DNA from: Firmicutes bacterium UBA6132
Lineage (GTDB): Bacteria; Bacillota_A; Clostridia; Tissierellales; Sedimentibacteraceae
Direction: 5' to 3'
Length of the DNA: 20,959 bases
NCBI GenBank assembly: GCA_002435835.1
Contig: DIVM01000162.1
Span: forward strand, 2,077 to 23,035
The position numbers were made by a program, and so were the translations under genes. Positions within the stretch are counted from its first letter, which is position 1. The number at the start of each line of letters is the position of its first letter. The notes below the pieces were generated by a model. That model was not told the origin of the DNA. It did not search any database and saw nothing but the letters and a program-made list of their open reading frames with translations. Positions 8,163-15,697 of this stretch are shown piece after piece.

Positions 8163-8432
8163 ATGGAAAATAGTAGAATAGGCAGGGAAGATATATTAAG
8201 AAATGAAAAGATTTCGAACAGTAATAAATACATAAACAATGATATGATGTCATGCTTTTTTTCATTACCACCTAAGCAATTTGCTTTATTGTCTTCGGTA
8301 ATAGGCGTTTTGTTAATAGACGATTTAAACTCAAACCAGCTAAACTCTCTTGGTAATTTTATTGTTAATATTGGTCAAACTATTTTAACTGCAGCAGCTC
8401 AAGCATCAACCTTAGAAAGTGAAGAAAAGTAA
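8163..8432 (+). CDS. Small conserved hypothetical protein, 89 residues
   Basis: I do not recognise a named family with certainty. The N-terminal 30 residues are polar and charged. The rest reads SLPPKQFALLSSVIGVLLID and then LNSNQLNSLGNFIVNIGQTI, ending in an Ala-rich amphipathic helix and an acidic tail. From memory, short clostridial proteins with this PxQ-LG-NF-G layout are widespread and unannotated (recall, not checked). Two amphipathic helices and no signal peptide suggest a small cytosolic or membrane-surface protein. AAGGAAGG just upstream of ATG 8163 supports translation. It stands alone between the divergent ferritin-like gene and the HxlR gene; a weak AT-only hairpin overlaps its stop. 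Confidence 0.65.
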   Translation: MENSRIGREDILRNEKISNSNKYINNDMMSCFFSLPPKQFALLSSVIGVLLIDDLNSNQLNSLGNFIVNIGQTILTAAAQASTLESEEK

Positions 8433-8465
8433 AAGTACTTTATTTAAAAATTTTATAAAGAAAAT

Positions 8466-8494
8466 TTGTATTAATAAATTAAATATGTTATAAT
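8466..8494 (+). promoter_or_regulatory. Promoter of the HxlR-type regulator
   Basis: TTGTAT (8466-8471), 17-base spacer, TGT then TATAAT (8489-8494): a good extended -10 sigma-A promoter. About 60 bases of leader follow before ATG 8564. Confidence 0.65.
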
Positions 8495-8563
8495 GCTTTC
8501 GTTAAAGATGTATGTATAATAAAATATCATATATGACAAAAAGATACTAACGTGGGAGATATT

Positions 8564-8962
8564 ATGAAAGAAAAAAATGTAGGAATACACAAACTATGCC
8601 ATATGAGAAATCAATGTATAAAATATGATGTTTGTCCAATGAACTTATTTCAAAATTTAGTTGCAGGAAAGTGGAAATTATTAATTTTGTGGTATTTAAG
8701 CTATAATGTGTTAAGATTTAGTGAACTTAAAAGTATGCTTCCAGGAGTTACTCAAAAAATGTTAACTCAACAGCTAAGAAGTTTAGAAGAAGATAATATA
8801 ATTTATAGAATAGTATATCCTGTCGTTCCTCCTAAAGTAGAATATGGTTTAACAGATGCTGGAAAAAAAATCATTCCTATTTTAGAACAAATGCAAAAAT
8901 TTGGAGCAGAATATTTAAATGACACATATGAAGAAGCAGAAGTAACAGAAGTAATTAATTAA
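8564..8962 (+). CDS. HxlR family winged-helix transcriptional regulator
   Basis: This 132-residue protein is a MarR-like winged-helix regulator of the HxlR/YodB/HypR type. It shows the family pattern CPMNLFQNLVAGKWKLLIL (24-42), RFSELKSMLPGVTQKMLTQQ (51-70), LRSLEEDNII and a wing with VPPKVEYGLTDAGK. C24 matches the conserved N-terminal cysteine that senses electrophiles or disulfide stress in HxlR members; C12 and C18 are additional. A GTG four codons upstream (8552) is in frame, but ATG 8564 has GGGAGA at correct spacing, so it is chosen. The gene lies directly upstream of the hydrogenase-like gene with a 57-bp gap, making it a candidate regulator of that gene, possibly redox responsive. 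Confidence 0.9.
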   Translation: MKEKNVGIHKLCHMRNQCIKYDVCPMNLFQNLVAGKWKLLILWYLSYNVLRFSELKSMLPGVTQKMLTQQLRSLEEDNIIYRIVYPVVPPKVEYGLTDAGKKIIPILEQMQKFGAEYLNDTYEEAEVTEVIN

Positions 8963-8970
8963 AGATTATT

Positions 8971-9015
8971 CTTCCTTAAGTTGGTTATAATATAATTATT
9001 ATACACCTAAGGAGG
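8971..9015 (+). promoter_or_regulatory. Hydrogenase leader: candidate -10 box and ribosome-binding-site-pairing stem
   Basis: TATAAT at 8986-8991 is a candidate -10 box, without a clear -35. CTTCCTTA (8971-8978) can pair over 8 positions (one G-T) with TAAGGAGG (9008-9015), which is the ribosome binding site of the hydrogenase-like gene. Transcripts that read through from the HxlR gene would contain this stem and be poorly translated, whereas transcripts starting at the local promoter would lack the left arm. Confidence 0.4.
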
Positions 9016-9019
9016 AATA

Positions 9020-10276
9020 ATGAATTCTTTTTATGATCTTTATTATCATCTTTTAGATTCAGCAGTAAATAAAACAATTGATGATGAACTAAAAAATAAG
9101 GAAAATTTGCTTGATTTTGATGAACATCACCTTGATTGCTTATTAAATCCAGACAAACATCCAACTGTTATTAGGCTTGGAAACTGTGATTGTTCAGAAG
9201 AACAAAAGGAAAAATGTAAAAATATCTGTGAATTTAATGCAATGGTTAAGGATGATGATGGAAATTTTAATGTTATTGATGACCGTTGTTTGGGATGTTC
9301 AAAATGTATTGAATCATGCATTAAAGAAAATATTACAGACCGAAAAGATTTATTGCCTGTATTTGAACTAATAAATAATGATGTAGCTCCTGTTTATGCA
9401 ATGATTGCTCCAGCATTTATGGGACAATTTAATGAAGATGTAACACCAGGCAAATTAAGAAGTGCATTTAAAGCGTTAGGATTTTCGGGCATGATTGAAG
9501 TTGCTCTTTTTGCAGATATATTGACTTTAAAAGAAGCACTTGAATTTGATCATTCGATTAAAACTGATGAAGATTTTTTACTGACTAGTTGTTGTTGCCC
9601 AATGTGGATTGGAATGATTAAAAAAGTATATAATGATTTAGTTCCACATATACCACCATCCGTATCTCCAATGGTTGCATGTGGAAGGAGTATAAAAAAA
9701 ATTCATCCTGAAGCAAAAACAGTTTTTATAGGTCCATGTGTTGCTAAAAAAGCTGAATCAAGAGAAAAAGATATTGCAGACTCTACGGATTATGTTATGA
9801 CATTTCAAGAAGTAAAAGATTGTTTTAAAATTGCAGGTATAGATCCTAAAAATTTAGAAGAAGATTTAAGAGACCATTCTTCAAAAGCTGGAAGAATTTA
9901 TGCACATACAGGTGGCGTAAGCGAAGCTATTGAGTCAACATTATATAGACTAAGACCTAACAGAAAAATTCCTTTTAAATCTAAACAGGCAAATGGAGTA
10001 CCTCAGTGCCGTGAACTTTTAAATGAAATAAAAGAAGGAAAAATAACAGCAAATTTTTTAGAAGGCATGGGATGTGTAGGAGGATGTGTTGGTGGTCCTA
10101 AAATAATAATTGATAAAGATCAGGGTAGAGAATATGTAAAAAATTATGGAGAAGAAGCTCAGTTTAAAACCCCAGCAGATAATCCATATGTAATAGAACT
10201 TTTACACAGACTTGGCTATGAAACAATTGAAACTTTATTAAAAAATGATAATATGTTTATAAGAAATATGTTTTAA
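9020..10276 (+). CDS. [FeFe]-hydrogenase-like protein with N-terminal ferredoxin domain (divergent)
   Basis: This 418-residue cytoplasmic protein has an N-terminal Fe-S region and an [FeFe]-hydrogenase catalytic domain (about 120-400). The ferredoxin part has one canonical 4Fe-4S motif C90xxC93xxC96xxxC100 and an unusual C56-D-C58-x7-C66-x3-C70 set. H-cluster signatures are all recognisable: L1 TSCCCPMW (189-196) with three consecutive Cys (191-193), L2 IGPCVAKKAES with C240, and L3 EGMGCVGGCVGG with C352 and C356. Compared with standard hydrogenases, L1 has an extra Cys, the Met of L2 (MPC) is Gly, and the glycine run after L3 is broken by Pro. It may be a group B-like or sensory/other divergent hydrogenase, evolving or oxidising H2 with ferredoxin. 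No HydE/F/G maturase is in the window. A terminator follows immediately. Start ATG 9020 has AAGGAGG. Confidence 0.88.
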   Translation: MNSFYDLYYHLLDSAVNKTIDDELKNKENLLDFDEHHLDCLLNPDKHPTVIRLGNCDCSEEQKEKCKNICEFNAMVKDDDGNFNVIDDRCLGCSKCIESCIKENITDRKDLLPVFELINNDVAPVYAMIAPAFMGQFNEDVTPGKLRSAFKALGFSGMIEVALFADILTLKEALEFDHSIKTDEDFLLTSCCCPMWIGMIKKVYNDLVPHIPPSVSPMVACGRSIKKIHPEAKTVFIGPCVAKKAESREKDIADSTDYVMTFQEVKDCFKIAGIDPKNLEEDLRDHSSKAGRIYAHTGGVSEAIESTLYRLRPNRKIPFKSKQANGVPQCRELLNEIKEGKITANFLEGMGCVGGCVGGPKIIIDKDQGREYVKNYGEEAQFKTPADNPYVIELLHRLGYETIETLLKNDNMFIRNMF

Positions 10277-10278
10277 GC

Positions 10279-10313
10279 AAAAAATTCAGTAGGACTAACC
10301 TACTGAATTTTTT
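10279..10313. terminator. Bidirectional terminator between hydrogenase-like and lipoprotein genes
   Basis: A 15-bp perfect stem (10279-10293 with 10299-10313, core ATTCAGTAGG) with loop ACTAA and A/T flanks on both sides. It ends the + strand hydrogenase-like transcript and the - strand cassette that converge here. Confidence 0.85.
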
Positions 10314-10317
10314 ACAT

Positions 10318-12063
10318 TTAAATATCTTCACCAGTTGAATTTGGAGTTGTACTTGGAGTTGAACTTGATGTTCCGTCAGGAGTTTGACCTTCTACTTTTG
10401 GAAATTCTCCTTTTGGCTTGTCAGGTCTCATGCCACCTCCTTTAGCACCACCAAAACCACCACCTTTAGAAACAGCTTCACCTGTTTCAGATATCCAAGT
10501 TGAATTTTCTGTAAGTGTGAAATCAGCTAATTTGCCAGAATTTAAATCATCTGAATATAATGAGTAATTTTCGTTAAGCATTAAATCAGGTGAGCTGAAA
10601 ACAACAGTCTGAAATTCTTTAGGAGATGTAAATGTAAATATTGTATTTCCAGCTGCATTTTTAATTATTACAGGTGTTCCTGCATTTTGTATTTCAGAAT
10701 ATTTTATCACTACAGAATTTTGTGTTGAACTATCCGATGGTCCTTGAGCCATCCCTGAACTACCTGCAGAAATCAATGTTCCACCTGTTATATTAAACTC
10801 ACCGTCATAATCCAAAGCACCATTTCCATTAGATGTAGGGCCTAATACTGTAACATTACCTTTTGTCATATAAATTGAACCATTTGCATCCAATCCATCA
10901 CCTTCAGCATTTACCAAAATAATTCCGCCGTTAATGTTTAGCTTACTATCAGCATTTTGTGAAAAAGTACTTTGATCAGGTCTTTTATTTATAGCTGACC
11001 CATCATTGCCACCTGCAACATTAATACCATCATCGGATGCAATAATATTTATTTCTCCGCCTGATATTGTGATTACAGAACTTTCTATTCCCTCATAACT
11101 TTTTGTAATATCAATATTTCCAGATGCTATTTCTATAGATGTATCAGCATGTATTCCATCATCATCCGAAGTCAGCGTGTATTCACCATCAACTATGTAA
11201 AGTGATGTTTGAGCATGAATACTGTCAGTACTGGATGTTATATTATAAATACCATTTTCAAGGACAATATATCCTTTTGTTGTATCTTCATCATTTGTAG
11301 ATTTAATACCATGACCTATAGAATTAATTTTTATATTTCCATTTTTTACTGCAACCATATCACGTCCCATTAAACCATCATCTGCAGAAATGATATTTAT
11401 ATTTCCATCAGTAATTTTTAAATCATCCTTAGATGTGATTCCGTTGTTGTAGTTACCATTAACGTTTAATGTGCCGCTTCCTGTAATAGTCAAATTACTT
11501 TTGCTAAAAATAGCAGAGTTAGGTTCTGAAGTCGTTTCATCAACATTTGTATAAGTAATTCCATCCGTTATTGTATTTTCAGTTCCTTCTACTAAAGATA
11601 TAACTGTTTTATTTGAATTTATTACATAAATTGCTGAGCTATATGAACAATTTATATCAGCATCGTTTAATACTAATTTAACAACTCCATCATTTGTTTC
11701 ATTTACTATGATTTGACCGTCACTTAATTTTCCACTTACTACATAAGTTCCAGCTTGGTTTATAGTTATAGTGCCATTGTCAATTATAGCACCATTACCT
11801 TCAAATGAAATTTCTGTGCCATTTAAATTAATATAATTAGGGTTTTCTTCTTGATAATTTGTGTAATAATCATCTTCATCATAAGTTACTAAGTCGCTAA
11901 TTTTAATACTCATATTTAAAGGTGAATCACTTTCAGCTGAATTTGAGTTTTCTGTAGGTACTACAAATTTTTGTGAATCAGTATTTTGACTACATGCTGA
12001 AAGTGTAAAAATTAATGTAAAGCATAACATTGCGGATAATATTTTTTTATATTTTATATTCAT
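10318..12063 (-). CDS. Beta-helix carbohydrate-binding lipoprotein, DUF4353/Cthe_2159-like
   Basis: This 581-residue protein begins with a lipoprotein signal peptide (basic KYKK, hydrophobic stretch, lipobox LSAC with C24), so it should be anchored outside the membrane. Residues about 85-430 form repeated coils of roughly 20-25 residues with the pattern DDGI-HAD-x-S-I-x-I-x-x-G-x-I-x-I; at least eight copies are visible (for example SDDGIHADTSIEIASGNIDI). This is the parallel beta-helix of the DUF4353 carbohydrate-binding family, whose structural representative Cthe_2159 binds acidic polysaccharide and cellulose. The Asp-rich turns may bind calcium. The tail carries a Gly-rich segment (GGGFGGAKGGG) and a Pro/Ser/Thr-rich end, probably a linker or wall-spanning part. 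It is the last gene of the VTC-DUF4956 cassette, 30 bp after the DUF4956 stop, with GGAG upstream of ATG 12063. The ligand is unknown. Confidence 0.85.
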   Translation of the reverse strand: MNIKYKKILSAMLCFTLIFTLSACSQNTDSQKFVVPTENSNSAESDSPLNMSIKISDLVTYDEDDYYTNYQEENPNYINLNGTEISFEGNGAIIDNGTITINQAGTYVVSGKLSDGQIIVNETNDGVVKLVLNDADINCSYSSAIYVINSNKTVISLVEGTENTITDGITYTNVDETTSEPNSAIFSKSNLTITGSGTLNVNGNYNNGITSKDDLKITDGNINIISADDGLMGRDMVAVKNGNIKINSIGHGIKSTNDEDTTKGYIVLENGIYNITSSTDSIHAQTSLYIVDGEYTLTSDDDGIHADTSIEIASGNIDITKSYEGIESSVITISGGEINIIASDDGINVAGGNDGSAINKRPDQSTFSQNADSKLNINGGIILVNAEGDGLDANGSIYMTKGNVTVLGPTSNGNGALDYDGEFNITGGTLISAGSSGMAQGPSDSSTQNSVVIKYSEIQNAGTPVIIKNAAGNTIFTFTSPKEFQTVVFSSPDLMLNENYSLYSDDLNSGKLADFTLTENSTWISETGEAVSKGGGFGGAKGGGMRPDKPKGEFPKVEGQTPDGTSSSTPSTTPNSTGEDI

Positions 12064-12093
12064 TATTAATCTCCATTATATTTTATATTTTAA

Positions 12094-12762
12094 TTAAAGT
12101 TCATCTTTAGTTTGATTTCTGCTGCAAATTATAGTTAAATTTCCATTTCTGCAGCGAAGTTCATCTAATAAATGCTTCTCTTTAGATAAATCTTTTAGTT
12201 CGATATTGTAATTAAGTTCAAACATGCTACCTAAGTTTGTAGTTTTTACTTTTTCTAACTCAACTTTATTAGTATATGTTTTAAATATATCGTCAAAAAC
12301 TTCTGTATAGTCCAAGTCTTCAGGGATTGTTATTTTTAACTTTCTCATAGAATTAGAAATATTTCCAAATTTAGATTTAGAAAGAATTAAAAATGCTAAA
12401 CATAAAATTAAAGTTGTAAATACCGCATAGGTTATATATCCCATCCCAGTAGCTAAACCAGTGGCCATTGCAAAGAAAATAAAGCTTATTTCTTTAGAGC
12501 TTCCTGGAATTGATCTAAATCTAACTAAACTGAATGCTCCCATAACTGCTATTCCTGTTCCTAAATTTCCATTGACAAGCATTATGACAATTTGAACTAA
12601 AAGTGGTAGCATTACTAAAGTGATAACAAAGTTTTTAGAATATGAATCACTTGCCATATATGTTAAAGCTATGGCAATACCTAATATTAATGCACAAGTT
12701 ATGCTTAAAAAAGCACTTGTGATTGACAGAGATGCAGCTGTATTTAATGTACTTGTAAACAA
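12094..12762 (-). CDS. DUF4956 family membrane protein
   Basis: This 222-residue protein has about four to five hydrophobic segments in the first 130 residues (roughly 12-35, 43-63, 67-82, 92-127) and a soluble C-terminal domain (about 130-222). The strongest conserved block is GAFSLVRFRSIPGSSKEISF (75-94), characteristic of DUF4956. Function is unknown; proteins of this family are commonly found beside VTC polyphosphate polymerase-domain proteins, as here, so a channel or assembly role in polymer export is a reasonable inference. The start is TTG at 12762: GGAGG lies eight bases before it, while the ATG at 12769 is in another frame that does not encode the protein. The first codons overlap the end of the VTC gene by 19 bp, indicating translational coupling. 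Confidence 0.85.
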   Translation of the reverse strand: MFTSTLNTAASLSITSAFLSITCALILGIAIALTYMASDSYSKNFVITLVMLPLLVQIVIMLVNGNLGTGIAVMGAFSLVRFRSIPGSSKEISFIFFAMATGLATGMGYITYAVFTTLILCLAFLILSKSKFGNISNSMRKLKITIPEDLDYTEVFDDIFKTYTNKVELEKVKTTNLGSMFELNYNIELKDLSKEKHLLDELRCRNGNLTIICSRNQTKDEL

Positions 12763-13541
12763 TTTTCATTCCTCCAATAATTTGATATATTTTCACTTAA
12801 TTGATTTTCGTTTATAATGAATTGTTCATAACTTTGATTTTTATAATCAATACTGTGTATTAAATCTTGTTTATAAACAGTACTATACTTTGAAAAAGAT
12901 GCAGGATAAATGTTTAATTGAGACATTATTTCTACTAACCAAAGAGGTATTGATGAAGAAGTTTTAATTTCTATTAAATATGAATCAAAATCTAAAGTTG
13001 GATTTCCATAATCACCTTTGCTTAAATGTAAATCATATGTTCTACTTCTTATATTGTGATCAAAAGTTATTCTAAAATCAGCATCATCCTTGGCAAAGAG
13101 AGCTAATCTTTCATAAGCAATTAAAACTTTTTTAGTAGGTTTATGAAAATTAATAAAATAATCTATTTCATTTAATATTTGACTATGGCGATTAGGCCTT
13201 ATGCCATAATCCAGATAATCAACAGCTTCTTTTAAACTTAAATTAATTCTTCTTTTAAAAACTGTACCATCATATTTTTTCTTTATTTCTAAAAATACAT
13301 TATCATTATCTTTCGGTACACCGTAGCTTCTCAGCCTTAATTTTTCTTTGTACTTTGGTTTTTCTATAGAGTTTCTGATTAATTCATAATTGTCAGTATC
13401 ATAATAAATATTACAAATAGTATGAAGCCCAAATTTATCAACTGTCATGTATGGCTTAATATATTGAAAAAATAAATTAAATTTATTTTGATCAATTAAA
13501 TATTTTTTTTCAACTCTTTCAAAAACATTATTTGATTTCAT
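12744..13541 (-). CDS. VTC-domain protein (polyphosphate polymerase domain)
   Basis: This 265-residue protein is a stand-alone VTC domain, the tunnel-shaped catalytic domain that makes polyphosphate from ATP in yeast Vtc4. The basic tunnel residues are recognisable: EKKY (11-14), KLRLRSYG with R69 and R71, EIKKKY with E85 and K87, FKRR (95-98), RITFD with R157 and D161, IRSR (164-167), EIKTS with E191 and K193, and SKYST with K218. No SPX domain and no membrane anchor are present; the neighbouring DUF4956 protein probably provides the membrane part. Bacterial VTC proteins are mostly untested and could transfer a nucleotide or phosphate to another acceptor. First gene of the cassette, with AGGAGG before ATG 13541. 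Confidence 0.88.
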   Translation of the reverse strand: MKSNNVFERVEKKYLIDQNKFNLFFQYIKPYMTVDKFGLHTICNIYYDTDNYELIRNSIEKPKYKEKLRLRSYGVPKDNDNVFLEIKKKYDGTVFKRRINLSLKEAVDYLDYGIRPNRHSQILNEIDYFINFHKPTKKVLIAYERLALFAKDDADFRITFDHNIRSRTYDLHLSKGDYGNPTLDFDSYLIEIKTSSSIPLWLVEIMSQLNIYPASFSKYSTVYKQDLIHSIDYKNQSYEQFIINENQLSENISNYWRNENCLQVH

Positions 13542-13569
13542 ATGTTTCCTCCTGTTTTGTAAGTAAAGG

Positions 13570-13598
13570 ATAATATTTTAATGTGTTGGAAATATGAA
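13570..13598 (-). promoter_or_regulatory. Candidate promoter of the VTC cassette
   Basis: On the minus strand, TTCATA (13598-13593), a 17-base spacer and TATTAT (13575-13570) precede the VTC start by about 30 bases. Matches to consensus are 4/6 and 5/6. Confidence 0.45.
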
Positions 13599-13676
13599 AA
13601 TGAAATGATATTAATGTGAGAAATAATTTAGTAAATTAAATGGTTACATAAATACGATAAATAGTAAAAATTCATA

Positions 13677-13741
13677 AAAAAAGGACTGCTCTTAATAAGA
13701 TAAGAATTAACATCTTAGCTCATTAAAAATAGTCCTTTTTT
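13677..13741 (-). terminator. Terminator of the phospholipase C-like gene, with structured loop
   Basis: AAAAAAGGACT (13677-13687) pairs with AGTCCTTTTTT (13731-13741) around a 43-base loop that contains a second small stem (TAAGAT 13696-13701 with ATCTTA 13712-13717). It starts right after the stop codon of the minus-strand gene at 13744. On the minus strand the outer stem ends in a T run. Confidence 0.7.
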
Positions 13742-13743
13742 TA

Positions 13744-14478
13744 TTAATGTCTTTTTCTCTTAATTTCAATAATTGGCGTAATTCTCTGTAAATCATAAAA
13801 AAATTTATACATCATTCCAGCAGTAGTCTTTTGTGCTAAAATTAGAGTAACTGAAGAAGTTTTATAAAATCTTTTTTCATCATCCTTTAAATCAGAATAT
13901 TTATGATAAACACTTAGGGCCTTTTTACTGTTATAATCTATATAATAACTTATAGAATCAAAATAAATTCCATCATTTTTAATTTTAAATTCATCATGAG
14001 TTTTGTATGTTTTAATAACCCAATTTTCAAAACTTCTATGATCATCCAACAGTTTTACATTTGCATGTTGAGGAACTGTTAAATCCTGAATCAAATGACA
14101 TGCAGCTCCTAAATAAAACATGGCTTCTTTTTTGTCTCCATAAAAATACTCATTTAAAGCTTTAGTATAATAAGCAATACATTCTTTTTTTGCATTGCTA
14201 TTTCCGTACATACCCCTATTTGTATGAGGGTTGTAAAAATGATTGCTGCTTTTTAAATCTTGGTCAGCCCAAACAACACCATCGTTAATATCTTCAATAT
14301 ATTTGGAAACTAAATTATACGCACCAATATTTCCATCATTTTTTAAAATTATAAGTGATTGGTTATTAATAAACTGATGAACTAAACATTCAGTTTTTAT
14401 TATTTTCTTTTTAATTGGGTTTATTGTTTTTAAAATATTTTTATAAATCGCTGAATAAGCTTTTTCTATTCCTTGCAT
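13744..14478 (-). CDS. Zinc-dependent phospholipase C-like protein, no signal peptide
   Basis: This 244-residue protein resembles the N-terminal catalytic domain of zinc-dependent phospholipases C (Bacillus cereus PLC, clostridial alpha-toxin). The metal-ligand motifs appear in order: CLVHQFI with H34, DGVVWADQD with D72 and D74, SNHFYNP with H80, GAACHLIQDLTVPQHAN with H128, D132 and H138, and FENW with E151. It lacks the C-terminal C2-like domain of alpha-toxin. There is also no N-terminal hydrophobic signal, only a basic stretch before H34, so the usual exposed Trp1 after signal cleavage is absent; either it acts inside the cell or the metal site differs. AAGGA precedes ATG 14478. It is monocistronic, flanked by its own terminator and the divergent NdpA-type gene. 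Substrate not known. Confidence 0.85.
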   Translation of the reverse strand: MQGIEKAYSAIYKNILKTINPIKKKIIKTECLVHQFINNQSLIILKNDGNIGAYNLVSKYIEDINDGVVWADQDLKSSNHFYNPHTNRGMYGNSNAKKECIAYYTKALNEYFYGDKKEAMFYLGAACHLIQDLTVPQHANVKLLDDHRSFENWVIKTYKTHDEFKIKNDGIYFDSISYYIDYNSKKALSVYHKYSDLKDDEKRFYKTSSVTLILAQKTTAGMMYKFFYDLQRITPIIEIKRKRH

Positions 14479-14505
14479 TGTAACCGTCCTTGTAATTCCT
14501 TATTT

Positions 14506-14517
14506 TACTATATAGTA
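14506..14517. promoter_or_regulatory. 12-bp perfect palindrome upstream of the phospholipase C-like gene
   Basis: TACTATATAGTA is a perfect palindrome 28 bp before the minus-strand start codon, within the expected promoter zone. It may be an operator or merely part of an AT-rich promoter; no clear -35/-10 pair could be fixed. Confidence 0.3.
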
Positions 14518-14598
14518 TGTAATAAAAAGTTTTTTTTATGAACATTAATTTCAAATAGGAAGTCATTTAATAGCTTGTAGACTTATATTTATTTTTAA

Positions 14599-14627
14599 TT
14601 GAAATAAAAAACCCAATGTAGTAAAAT
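14599..14627 (+). promoter_or_regulatory. Promoter of the NdpA-type gene
   Basis: TTGAAA (14599-14604), 17-base spacer, TAAAAT (14622-14627). Each hexamer matches the sigma-A consensus at 5 of 6 bases, 32 bp before the start codon. Confidence 0.7.
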
Positions 14628-14659
14628 GAATATTGAAAATAAAATTAATGAGGTAAATA

Positions 14660-15658
14660 ATGAGCGTATCAATATCAAGAGCCATATTACATATACTTGA
14701 CACAAGCCTAGGTGTTCCTGTTATATCTGAAAACTTAATGTCATTAGGTGAAGACATGAGAGAATACACTGAAAAACATATTTTAAAATGCTTTAACGAT
14801 GCTGATTTAAAGAAAACAAAATTCATAAATGAAGATGGACTTTTTTTCAAACTTATAAAAGAATACAGTGATAACAATGAATTTAAGAAATTCTCAAAAG
14901 AAATTGCAGAATTTTTCTATAAATTAATTTCTGAAAACCCTGATATTAAACCTTGTGACCTTCTTTTTGTGCAAGCAAATGTGTTTAACAAAGATTATAT
15001 GGTAATAATGAAATTAAATTATAAAAAAGGATATATTCATTATTCAAAAGAAGAGGAAGGTACTAAAAACATTATCATAGAACAGCCATGTTCTCTTCCA
15101 GCAGCATCTCAAAGAATAGATGAATTTATTTTCGTAGATATAAACACCCTTGAAATTTTTGTTAAAGAGAAAAAATGCCAGGTTTACAATGAGCCATGTT
15201 ATTATATTTCTAAACATCTTCTTGGATGTAAAGAAGAAAAACCAGACAAGGAAAAAGTTAAAATAATTACAGAAACAACGGATAAACTTATAAAAGAATT
15301 TTATGATGATGATCTCATGATGAAAACAAAAGTAAAAAATATGATAAGGGAAAATGTAGAAGAATCATTAAACATCGATTTATATCAAATATCCGAAGAA
15401 GTGTTTAAAGATGAAGATATTAAAAAAACATATAAAGAAGAAATTAAAATGAAGGGTTTAAAAGACCCTGAAGTTAAAGTTAATTTCAATTATGCTAACA
15501 AAATTAAAACAAAGCAAAAAATTGTTACTGACGAAGGTATTGAAATAAATATTCCTTATGAAATGCTAAATAATAAAGATAAAGTTGAATTTATAACAAA
15601 TGTTGACGGAACAATTTCCATAGTTTTAAAAAACATAGACAGTATTGAAGATAAATAA
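14660..15658 (+). CDS. 37-kDa nucleoid-associated protein, NdpA/YejK family
   Basis: This 332-residue soluble protein matches the nucleoid-associated NdpA/YejK family (PF04245) in length and layout: ISRAILHILDTSLGVPVISE at the N-terminus, a middle block CDLLFVQANVF...YMVIMKLNYKKGY, the ASQRIDEFIFVDINTLEIFV segment, and a lysine-rich C-terminal half with VDGTISIVLKNI near the end. Members co-purify with the E. coli nucleoid; their biochemical role is unknown. In Bacillota the family is less studied. The gene has its own promoter and a strong terminator, is divergent from the phospholipase C-like gene and has no operon partner. GAGG precedes ATG 14660. Confidence 0.85.
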   Translation: MSVSISRAILHILDTSLGVPVISENLMSLGEDMREYTEKHILKCFNDADLKKTKFINEDGLFFKLIKEYSDNNEFKKFSKEIAEFFYKLISENPDIKPCDLLFVQANVFNKDYMVIMKLNYKKGYIHYSKEEEGTKNIIIEQPCSLPAASQRIDEFIFVDINTLEIFVKEKKCQVYNEPCYYISKHLLGCKEEKPDKEKVKIITETTDKLIKEFYDDDLMMKTKVKNMIRENVEESLNIDLYQISEEVFKDEDIKKTYKEEIKMKGLKDPEVKVNFNYANKIKTKQKIVTDEGIEINIPYEMLNNKDKVEFITNVDGTISIVLKNIDSIEDK

Positions 15659-15697
15659 TAAAAGGAAATTGCAGAAGAAGTTTGGGGTAATTAATAT

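Noticed and set aside
8426..8441. Terminator after the 89-residue gene
   Set aside because: AAAGTA/TACTTT forms only a six-pair AT-rich stem that overlaps the stop codon, with no good T run; too weak to call.
9177..9371. Extra + strand open frame inside the hydrogenase-like gene
   Set aside because: It is out of frame with the clear ferredoxin/hydrogenase coding sequence and has low-complexity content.
12620..12817. Plus-strand open frame across the DUF4956/VTC overlap
   Set aside because: It is antisense to two conserved genes and shows no family features.
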